Notes under the pieces: generated by a model
The model's database searches: none
What the model saw: the letters and a program-made list of their open reading frames with translations, nothing else
What the model was told of the DNA's origin: nothing
Source of the DNA: an uncultured Eubacteriales bacterium
GTDB taxonomy: Bacteria; Bacillota; Clostridia; Lachnospirales; Lachnospiraceae
Assembly: GCA_900548855.1 (NCBI GenBank)
Contig: URMF01000030.1
Location: 1 to 42,031 of the forward strand
Direction of reading: 5' to 3'
DNA length: 42,031 bases
Shown here: positions 1-6,246 of the stretch, piece after piece
Numbering within the stretch: the first letter of the stretch is position 1
Layout of the letters: each line of letters opens with the position of its first letter
Made by a program: the position numbers and the translations under genes

Positions 1-54
1 TGGCACTCTGGGAAGCTATATTCATTTTGGGATTGCAGTTTGCGGAAACTCAAG
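1..54 (+). repeat. 54-bp terminal inverted repeat, left copy
   Basis: These 54 bases are the exact reverse complement of the last 54 bases of the window; the match stops at base 55 (A here, C in the other copy). In the right copy the sequence is coding, reading ...FWDCSLRKLK within a glycosyltransferase. Here that frame runs on into about 59 unrelated codons ending at 231, so this copy looks like a detached gene fragment, a recombination site or an assembly-graph overlap. Confidence 0.95.
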
Positions 55-81
55 ATGTTTTCATACCGAAACCCACCATCT

Positions 82-114
82 AAAATGACAGGCACAAAAT
101 GTGTCTGTCATTTT
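82..114 (-). terminator. Stem-loop terminator downstream of the rhodanese gene
   Basis: A 15-bp stem (82-96 with 100-114) with one G-U type mismatch closes a 3-base AAA loop. Short A/T runs at the stem ends make it plausible in either direction. It lies about 90 bases past the stop of the minus-strand rhodanese gene. The rest of 55-206 shows no gene I can support. Confidence 0.6.
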
Positions 115-206
115 ATGAACCGCTCTATCATACACCTTACCGACATTGCGCTACCTCATGAATCCTATTTCCCCAAAATGATTATCCTATCTCTTTCCAT
201 CTATGT

Positions 207-509
207 TCACTTAGTCAAAGAAGCATTGTAATTTTTTAATCCACCAATACAATTAATAACCTTATACCCCATATCCGACAACAGACAGGCCGCCTGAATG
301 CTGGAGCCTCCTGTATCGCAATAGACAATAAGCGTCCTGCTTTTCGGAAAATTTACCTGTTTTTTCTCAATCCGTTCCAATGGCAGATTCACCGCCATAG
401 GAATATGTCCTTTGCTAAAGCGCTCCGGTCTTCTTACGTCAACAATAATGGCATCGTTGGATAATGCGGCTGCTACAATTTGTCGGATGTTAATGTTCTC
501 GAATGCCAT
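207..509 (-). CDS. Single-domain rhodanese-like protein
   Basis: This is a 100-residue, cytoplasmic, single rhodanese domain. The CH2A-like segment VDVRRPERFSKGHIPMAVNL (about residues 23-42) and an active-site loop starting with Cys64 (YCDTGGSS) are intact. Proteins of this kind carry persulfide sulfur for transfer or detoxification; the real substrate cannot be told from sequence. The ATG at 509 is preceded by an AAGGAAAG-type ribosome site at rather long spacing. It is transcribed alone, divergent from the nitroreductase remnant. Single-domain rhodaneses are common in anaerobes, so this is an ordinary gene. Confidence 0.85.
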   Translation of the reverse strand: MAFENINIRQIVAAALSNDAIIVDVRRPERFSKGHIPMAVNLPLERIEKKQVNFPKSRTLIVYCDTGGSSIQAACLLSDMGYKVINCIGGLKNYNASLTK

Positions 510-681
510 AACAAATTCCGCTGCTTTCCTTACTTATTAATAAACTATTCATACATGACAGCAGACGTGCATATAAATATTTTGAAAGCCTTGAATTTAA
601 ATTCTTATATTCCATAATCCGAAAAAACCATGTATAATATTCAGTACAAACTTATACAAACTACGAAAGCGAGGACAAACA

Positions 682-1065
682 ATGGAAGCACTAGAATGTA
701 TCCGGACAAGACGAAGTATCCGCAAGTTTAAAGAAATCGCAGTAAGCCATGCTGCAATCAATACGATTATCGCAGTTGCCGCTATGGCACCTTCCTGGAA
801 AAACACCCAGATTAGCCGTTACAACATCATCGAAGACAGAGCCATTCTCAATGACATTGCAGACAACTGCGTAATGGACTTTGCGTACAACCAGAAAACC
901 ATCCGGCAGGCACCACAGCTTGTAGTTGTCAGCATAATTGAAAAACGCTGTGGCTATGAGCGAGACGGCAGCTTTTCTACTTCTAAAGAAGACCGCTGGG
1001 AAATGTTTGATGCCGGTATTGCTTCCCATGTCCATCTCATTTTCTTTCCAGATCTTTTCATATAA
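682..1065 (+). pseudogene. Nitroreductase-family gene, 3' truncated
   Basis: The start is normal: GCGAGGACA ribosome site, ATG at 682, and the FMN-binding N-terminus of the nitroreductase family (RRSIRKF at residues 10-16, then MAPSWKNTQ at 35-43). Homology is convincing as far as DRWEMFDAGIAS near residue 116, about base 1029, after which about 11 unrelated residues lead to a stop. Family members are usually 165-200 residues, so the half that completes the flavin pocket and dimer is missing. The break lies 30-60 bases from the end of the convergent transketolase gene, which suggests a deletion in the intergenic region. A TATAAT at 633-638 may still drive it. Probably not an active flavoenzyme. 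Confidence 0.8.
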
Positions 1066-1092
1066 AGTCCCCATTCTCCACATTTTTTATAA

Positions 1093-2031
1093 TTACATAT
1101 TCTCTTTTACCTGCTTATAAATACCCACTGCATCCAGCCCATACTTATGCAGTAATTCCGCTGCCGGACCAGACTCTCCAAACCGGTCTCTCATACCAAT
1201 CTTATAAACTGGTGCCGGTGCATTCTCACAGAGTACATCACAGACTGCAGAACCCAGCCCGCCGATAATGGAATGCTCCTCTACCGTAAAGATTTTCTTT
1301 GTCTCCTTTGCCGCCTTGATTATAATATCCTTATCAATCGGCTTAATAGTATGAATATTGATAACTCTTGCATCCATTCCGTCAGCCGCCAGCATCTCCG
1401 CCGCCTCTAGCGCAAAGCCAACCTCCAATCCGGTTGCTATAATTGTAATATCGTTCCCTTCCCTCACGGTAACACCCTTGCCAAGCTCAAATCTATAATC
1501 CGGTGAATCATTGATAACCGGTGCTGCCAGACGTCCAAAACGCAGGTAAACAGGTCCTTTATACTCATAAGCTGCCTTTACTGCTGCACGGGCTTCCACA
1601 TCATCAGAAGGATTGATAATTACCATATTCGGAATTGTACGCATTAATGCGATATCCTCATTACACTGATGAGTTGCTCCATCCTCGCCAACGGAAATAC
1701 CTGCATGCGTTGCCCCAATTTTTACATTTAATTTTGGATAACCGATGGTATTGCGAACCTGCTCAAAAGCACGTCCCGCTGCAAACATGGCAAAGCTGGA
1801 GGCAAATGGCACCTTTCCGGTAAGGGAAAGTCCCGCTGCAATTCCCATCATATTACACTCTGCTATACCACAGTCAATATGCCTCTCTGGAAATTCCTTT
1901 CTAAAAATTTCGGTCTTTGTAGCTGCCGCTAAATCTGCGTCCAAAACAACTAAATCCGCATGCTCTTTTCCAAGCTCCACCAAAACCTTCCCATAGCTTT
2001 CCCGGGTAGCAATCTTCTTTACTTCTGACAT
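1093..2031 (-). CDS. Transketolase, C-terminal subunit
   Basis: This 312-residue protein is the C-terminal half of transketolase: a pyrimidine-binding domain with the TPP-activating glutamate in DCGIAECNMMGIAAG (about residues 53-67), and the transketolase C domain (about 190-305). It pairs with the adjacent N-terminal subunit to transfer two-carbon ketol units in the non-oxidative pentose phosphate pathway. Its ATG lies 13 bases inside the end of the upstream subunit gene, so the two are translationally coupled. Split transketolases are usual in Clostridia. Other thiamine enzymes with this layout, such as DXP synthase, are single polypeptides, which favours transketolase. Confidence 0.93.
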   Translation of the reverse strand: MSEVKKIATRESYGKVLVELGKEHADLVVLDADLAAATKTEIFRKEFPERHIDCGIAECNMMGIAAGLSLTGKVPFASSFAMFAAGRAFEQVRNTIGYPKLNVKIGATHAGISVGEDGATHQCNEDIALMRTIPNMVIINPSDDVEARAAVKAAYEYKGPVYLRFGRLAAPVINDSPDYRFELGKGVTVREGNDITIIATGLEVGFALEAAEMLAADGMDARVINIHTIKPIDKDIIIKAAKETKKIFTVEEHSIIGGLGSAVCDVLCENAPAPVYKIGMRDRFGESGPAAELLHKYGLDAVGIYKQVKENM

Positions 2032-2855
2032 AATGCTTCACCTACTTTCTCTAAGTCTGCCATCGCAACTGCATACTGCTCATCATTTGGCGCTGCACCA
2101 TGCCATGATGCCTGATTCTCCATAAAGGATACACCCTTGCCCTTAACGGTCTTTGCAATAATCGCAGTAGGCATCCCCTTTGTCTCCCCTGCCTCTTTAA
2201 ATGCCGCATCCATAGCATCAAAATCATGTCCGTCAATGGTAATCACATGGAAATTAAATGCTTTAAATTTGTCGGCAATCGGGTAAGGTGAACAGACATC
2301 TGCCACACTTCCATCTATCTGTAAGTCATTATTATCTACAATCACTACTAAGTTATCCAATTTCCTATGTCCGGCAAACATAGCCGCTTCCCAGACCTGA
2401 CCTTCCTGAATTTCACCGTCTCCAAGCAGGGTATACACACGATAATCCTCCTTTGAAAGCTTTGCAGAAAGTGCCATTCCAACCGCTACCGAAATACCCT
2501 GTCCTAAGGAGCCTGCTGACATATCCACACCAGGGGTTCCCTTCATATCCGGATGTCCCTGAAGCATCTCTCCGGTCTTACGTAGCTTGATTAACTCCTC
2601 TTCCGGAAAATATCCCTTCATAGCAAGCGCACCATATAAAGCTGGTGCAACATGACCCTTTGAAAGTACAAAACGGTCTCTATCAGCCTTTTGTGGCTCC
2701 TTCGGGTCAATGTTCATTTCCTCAAAATACAAATACGTTATGATATCTGCTGCGGAAAGAGAGCCACCGGGATGTCCGCACTTTGCAGCATGCAAGGAAG
2801 TCACAATGTGCTTTCTTAACTGGTTTGCTTTTTGCTGTAAATCTAACTTATTCAT
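2019..2855 (-). CDS. Transketolase, N-terminal subunit
   Basis: This 278-residue protein is the pyrophosphate-binding half of transketolase. CGHPGGSLSAADI (residues 26-38), FVLSKGHVAPALYGAL (62-77) and the thiamine diphosphate motif GDG (145-147) followed about 28 residues later by NN (175-176) are all present. It forms the enzyme with the following C-terminal subunit gene, with which it overlaps by 13 bases. The ATG at 2855 has a clean TTAGGAGACG ribosome site. Together they link pentose and hexose phosphates in the cytoplasm. No confident promoter could be picked upstream. Confidence 0.93.
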   Translation of the reverse strand: MNKLDLQQKANQLRKHIVTSLHAAKCGHPGGSLSAADIITYLYFEEMNIDPKEPQKADRDRFVLSKGHVAPALYGALAMKGYFPEEELIKLRKTGEMLQGHPDMKGTPGVDMSAGSLGQGISVAVGMALSAKLSKEDYRVYTLLGDGEIQEGQVWEAAMFAGHRKLDNLVVIVDNNDLQIDGSVADVCSPYPIADKFKAFNFHVITIDGHDFDAMDAAFKEAGETKGMPTAIIAKTVKGKGVSFMENQASWHGAAPNDEQYAVAMADLEKVGEALCQK

Positions 2856-2925
2856 GTTTCGTCTCCTAACTACATATGTTAATGCGTTACTCCATTATCC
2901 ATGTACTATTTTAAAGGTAAGGATA

Positions 2926-2963
2926 AAAAAAGCAAGCCTTTTTTAATAAAAACCTGCTTTTTT
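2926..2963. repeat. A/T-flanked inverted repeat between divergent genes
   Basis: A perfect 9-bp stem (2926-2934 with 2955-2963, AAAAAAGCA/TGCTTTTTT) encloses about 20 bases and looks like a terminator on either strand. It lies upstream of both neighbouring genes, where a terminator would have no obvious job; it may block read-through or act as leader attenuation. The rest of 2856-3174 holds one promoter and no gene. Confidence 0.4.
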
Positions 2964-3087
2964 CTAAATTAGAGAACCGTATCCGTTGTAAAAAACCTTT
3001 TATGATAAATCAATATAGGATTTTTGCTTGTTACATCAAAAGTATCATAAAACGCATTTTAATATAGTTATCGTTCATTTATTAATA

Positions 3088-3096
3088 TGGTATAAT
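3088..3096 (+). promoter_or_regulatory. Extended -10 promoter of the DUF3592-like gene
   Basis: TGG followed by TATAAT (3088-3096) is an extended -10 element. The -35 region at the right spacing (3068-3073, TTATCG) is poor, as is tolerated with TGn promoters. It predicts a 5' leader of about 70 bases before the ATG at 3175. Confidence 0.5.
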
Positions 3097-3174
3097 GTTA
3101 TTGGCAATGTTATAATATTAAAATATATTGCTTATATGTATGTTCAAACGACAAAAAATGGGGGAGCATCTGCT

Positions 3175-3783
3175 ATGTGGGAAAATTACAGAAAAAGATA
3201 TTCAAAATTTTATTTAATTGGACTATTGGTCATCGCGTTACTGCTAAAACTCAGTACAGCGGTTCTTTTTTCCATAAACAAATCAAATTACACAGAGATA
3301 AATGGTGTAGTAGTGGAAAAATATACAAAAGAAAGCAAGTCTCGCCGTCGTGGTCATTATCGCTATCATTGGAATAAATACATACGCGTTCAGTACACCG
3401 AAAATGAAAACATAAAAACCGCAGATCTACGTGCAAATTTTTGGGAAACAAACGGCAATACAATCCGGTTTTATCTTACACCAGATGGCAAAGCTGTTAG
3501 AAATACCATTATGGGCAGTAACGATTTGCGTATATTGTTTGGCTGCATTCTATTGGGAATATTGCTTTTGTTAAAATACCGTTCACCAAAGGAAGACAAA
3601 CCAACGGCGGATAAAACAGTAGTTGGAACGGTGATTGATGATTATGACTTTGTACTGGATAACGCAGATGCGGAACCGGCAAATCATACACCAGAACAAA
3701 AAGAAGAGCGTCTGAAAATGCCTGTGTCCGAAAAACCGCCATTTGAATTATACACTGAAGATGAATATAGGAGACGAAAGTAA
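3175..3783 (+). CDS. Two-helix membrane protein, DUF3592-like
   Basis: I chose the ATG at 3175 because GGGGGAG (about 3160-3165) sits directly before it; the reading frame is open further upstream but overlaps the promoter. The 202-residue product has a membrane helix at about 12-33, an extracytoplasmic basic and beta-rich segment (INGVVVEKYTKES...IRVQYTENE) resembling DUF3592, a second helix at about 118-135, and a charged cytoplasmic tail. The function is unknown. It stands alone, divergent from the transketolase genes and convergent with rubrerythrin. An alternative is an unrelated small membrane protein with a chance resemblance. Confidence 0.65.
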   Translation: MWENYRKRYSKFYLIGLLVIALLLKLSTAVLFSINKSNYTEINGVVVEKYTKESKSRRRGHYRYHWNKYIRVQYTENENIKTADLRANFWETNGNTIRFYLTPDGKAVRNTIMGSNDLRILFGCILLGILLLLKYRSPKEDKPTADKTVVGTVIDDYDFVLDNADAEPANHTPEQKEERLKMPVSEKPPFELYTEDEYRRRK

Positions 3784-3793
3784 ATCCGTCTCC
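3770..3793 (+). terminator. Possible weak hairpin terminator
   Basis: A 7-bp GC-rich stem GGAGACG/CGTCTCC (3770-3776 with 3787-3793) spans the stop codon of the membrane-protein gene. There is no good T-run on either side, so termination strength is doubtful. It lies between two convergent genes. Confidence 0.35.
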
Positions 3794-3824
3794 TACATTT
3801 ATTATAGTAAATTAAACGATTTGT

Positions 3825-4367
3825 CTAGTAATTCTCTGCCCTCAGCTTAAAATAGCTCTGCGGATGGTTACAAACCGGACAAACCTCCGGAGCCTCCTTC
3901 CCAATGTGGATATGTCCACAGTTGGAGCACTCCCAAATCATATCACCGTCTCTTGAGAACACAAGACCGCCTTCTACGTTCTCCAGCAGCTTGCGGTATC
4001 TCTCTTCATGGGTCTTCTCAATGGCCCCTACCATCTCAAAGGACTCTGCAATTTCATCAAAGCCTTCCTCTCTTGCCACCTTTGCAAACTCCGCATACAT
4101 ATCGGTCCACTCATAGTTTTCACCAGCAGCAGCATCCTTTAAATTCTCCACTGTTCCAGGAATTGCACCGTCATGAAGAAGCTTAAACCACATCTTTGCA
4201 TGCTCCTTCTCATTATTGGCTGTCTCCAAAAAAATATCTGCAATCTGGTTATAACCGTCCTTCTTTGCCTTGCTTGCATAGTAGGTATACTTGTTGCGGG
4301 CCTGTGACTCACCGGCAAAGGCTGCCATTAAATTTGCCTCTGTCTTTGAACCCTTTAATTCTGCCAT
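3825..4367 (-). CDS. rbr: Rubrerythrin
   Basis: A full-length, 180-residue rubrerythrin, which reduces hydrogen peroxide with electrons from rubredoxin or NAD(P)H systems and protects anaerobes from oxygen. The N-terminal ferritin-like domain carries diiron ligands: Glu20, the E53-x-x-H56 motif and the E117-x-x-H120 motif. The C-terminal rubredoxin domain has the FeS4 site C147-x-x-C150 and C163-x-x-C166. The AAGGAGG ribosome site before the ATG at 4367 is ideal, and a strong promoter of its own lies in the gap to the HAD gene, consistent with a highly expressed stress protein. Confidence 0.97.
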   Translation of the reverse strand: MAELKGSKTEANLMAAFAGESQARNKYTYYASKAKKDGYNQIADIFLETANNEKEHAKMWFKLLHDGAIPGTVENLKDAAAGENYEWTDMYAEFAKVAREEGFDEIAESFEMVGAIEKTHEERYRKLLENVEGGLVFSRDGDMIWECSNCGHIHIGKEAPEVCPVCNHPQSYFKLRAENY

Positions 4368-4410
4368 ATCCTTATCCTCCTTTTAATAAAATAGTAATTA
4401 TTCCTATTTT

Positions 4411-4438
4411 ATTATATCATCCTTTTTCTTTTCTGCAA
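4411..4438 (-). promoter_or_regulatory. Vegetative promoter of rubrerythrin
   Basis: On the minus strand, TTGCAG (4433-4438) and TATAAT (4411-4416) are separated by 16 bases. This sits about 44 bases upstream of the rubrerythrin start and downstream of the HAD gene stop, so rbr is transcribed independently. No PerR-type palindrome was recognised. Confidence 0.7.
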
Positions 4439-4467
4439 GGGAAATTTTTCACATATAAAAAAATTTC

Positions 4468-5145
4468 TCATAATATATCCGGAATTATTTTCTGTATATT
4501 TTCAAAATCCGGGACACAGCAGTCCACCACCCCTGTAGCCTCCAGCAAAGCTTTACTACTGTCACCATACACACCGATAATCCTTCCCACCCCTGCCCGG
4601 GAGGCCGATGTCACACCGGAAACCGCATCCTCAAACACCACACAGGACTCTGGATTTACGTTCAGCTTTTTCATTGCACTGAAATAAATGTCCGGAGCCG
4701 GCTTTCCCTTAAGCGTGGCATCATCATATACCACCTTCTGCTTATCAAACCATTTCTCCAGATGAAAGTAATCAAAATAAAATTCAATGTTTGCGAGATT
4801 TGCTGCCGTCGCAATAGTCATTGCAATACCCTTACCGCTGGCACAGTCTAGAAATTCCGGCAGCCCTTTGGTGAGATGAAACCTTTCCTTATTTTCCAGA
4901 CACAATTCTCGGTAATATGCCTCCTTTTCTTCCGAGTATGCTGCCATCTCTTCCTTGGTCAACCTGCCCGTCCCAAGAAAATGCTCCAGAATCATGGCAG
5001 AGGTTTTCCCATGGACATGCTGCTTAAACTCCTCCTCTGCCACATCCCTGTGACAAAGAGTTTCCACATAATGTCTCCATGCCGTCTCATGCATATAGGA
5101 ATCCATCACCATAGTTCCGTTAAAATCAAATATAAATGCTTTCAT
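4468..5145 (-). CDS. HAD-superfamily hydrolase, beta-phosphoglucomutase-like
   Basis: A 225-residue haloacid dehalogenase-type phosphatase or mutase with a C1 helical cap between residues 15 and 90. Motif I is DFNGT, with the nucleophile Asp7; the usual second aspartate of DxD, the general acid, is Asn9. Motif II falls in the IATAA segment (111-115), motif III is Lys148 in KGKPAPDIY, and motif IV is FEDAVSG with E172-D173. The overall layout is that of the beta-phosphoglucomutase/sugar-phosphatase group. The DxN change should weaken classical phosphate-ester hydrolysis, so substrate and activity are uncertain. It sits upstream of rbr, which has its own promoter. Confidence 0.8.
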   Translation of the reverse strand: MKAFIFDFNGTMVMDSYMHETAWRHYVETLCHRDVAEEEFKQHVHGKTSAMILEHFLGTGRLTKEEMAAYSEEKEAYYRELCLENKERFHLTKGLPEFLDCASGKGIAMTIATAANLANIEFYFDYFHLEKWFDKQKVVYDDATLKGKPAPDIYFSAMKKLNVNPESCVVFEDAVSGVTSASRAGVGRIIGVYGDSSKALLEATGVVDCCVPDFENIQKIIPDIL

Positions 5146-5290
5146 ATTCTACCTGCTCTCCTAAATTCATATACTGGTACAAATCCCGTCTTTGTGATAC
5201 AATATAACAAAATCCGGGTATAATAGCATTGTATCTGCTTTCACAGGATTGCGCAATGGAAACCGGGTATAAATAAAAGGAGGACATTAC

Positions 5291-6178
5291 ATGAATGACT
5301 ATATTATTTCCTGCTGTTCCACAGCCGATTTAACGCAGGAACACTTTGACCAAAGAAAAATCCACTACATTTGTTTTCATTTTATGTTAGATAACGTTTC
5401 TTATCCAGACGACCTTGGTAAATCCATTCCCTTTAAAGAATTTTATCAAAAAATGGCAGATGGTGCCGATACAAAAACTTCTCAGATAAATGCAGAAGAA
5501 TTTATCGAATATTTCCGTCCATTTTTAGAAAACGGACAAGACATTCTGCATATCACCTTATCCTCTGGTATTTCCGGTGTGTATAATTCTGCCTGTATCG
5601 CAAGAGACAGTCTTCTGGAAGAATTTCCAGACCGTAAAATATACATTGCAGACTCCCTTGGTGCTTCCTCAGGCTATGGGCTCTTCATGGATGCCGTTGC
5701 CGACCAGCGTGACAAAGGAATGGATTTAGACACTCTTTATCAATGGGTACAGGATAACCGTCTGTTATTAAATCACTGGTTTTTCTCCACGGATTTAACC
5801 TTCTATATTAAAGGCGGCAGAATTTCCAAGACCGCCGGCACTGTTGGAAACCTTCTGAATATCTGTCCATTATTGAATGTTAATAATGAAGGTAAGCTGA
5901 TTCCAAGAGAAAAGATTCGTACAAAACGAAAAGTCATTAAAGAAATTGTAAATAAAATGGAAGAATGTGCAAGAGACGGTCTCGCATACAATGGTAAATG
6001 CTATATCAGCCATTCTGCCTGCTACGAGGACGCAAGAGCCGTTGCAGACCTTATCGAAGCCAGATTTCCGAGTTTAAACGGAAAAGTCGAAATTTACAAT
6101 ATCGGAACTGTCATCGGAAGCCATACCGGTCCAGGAACTGTCGCTTTATTCTTCTGGGGAAAAGAACGCCAGCTTTAA
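5291..6178 (+). CDS. DegV-family fatty-acid-binding protein
   Basis: A 295-residue DegV protein. Members bind a fatty acid in a pocket between two domains, and some act as FakB, presenting it to the kinase FakA. The family signatures are in order: TKTSQ (61-65), SSGISGVYNSA (91-101), DSLGASSGYG (121-130), FYIKGGRIS (171-179) and GSHTGPG (276-282). Length is normal. AAGGAGGACATTAC gives a clear start at 5291. A TATAAT at 5219-5224 may be its -10. It is monocistronic, ending in the strong hairpin at 6184-6226. No FakA partner lies in the window. Confidence 0.92.
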   Translation: MNDYIISCCSTADLTQEHFDQRKIHYICFHFMLDNVSYPDDLGKSIPFKEFYQKMADGADTKTSQINAEEFIEYFRPFLENGQDILHITLSSGISGVYNSACIARDSLLEEFPDRKIYIADSLGASSGYGLFMDAVADQRDKGMDLDTLYQWVQDNRLLLNHWFFSTDLTFYIKGGRISKTAGTVGNLLNICPLLNVNNEGKLIPREKIRTKRKVIKEIVNKMEECARDGLAYNGKCYISHSACYEDARAVADLIEARFPSLNGKVEIYNIGTVIGSHTGPGTVALFFWGKERQL

Positions 6179-6183
6179 AAAAC

Positions 6184-6226
6184 AAACCCGCTATGCATAT
6201 ATCCATGCGTAACGGGTTTATTTTTT
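6184..6226. terminator. Bidirectional intrinsic terminator
   Basis: A 15-bp stem (6184-6198 with 6205-6219, two G-U type mismatches) closes a 6-base loop and is followed by TTTATTTTTT on the plus strand and a T-rich run on the minus strand. It serves the convergent degV-like and histidine kinase genes. Confidence 0.9.
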
Positions 6227-6246
6227 GCCTTGTGGCTTTTTAAATT

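Noticed and set aside
40..231. 63-codon frame at the left edge starting in the terminal repeat
   Set aside because: Only its first codons match the glycosyltransferase; the rest has no family resemblance and runs through a terminator hairpin.
691..1083. 130-codon minus-strand frame opposite the nitroreductase
   Set aside because: Shadow of the nitroreductase remnant; no ribosome site or domain.
3028..3174. 49-codon upstream extension of the DUF3592-like gene
   Set aside because: It overlaps the extended -10 promoter and lacks a ribosome site; GGGGGAG supports the ATG at 3175.
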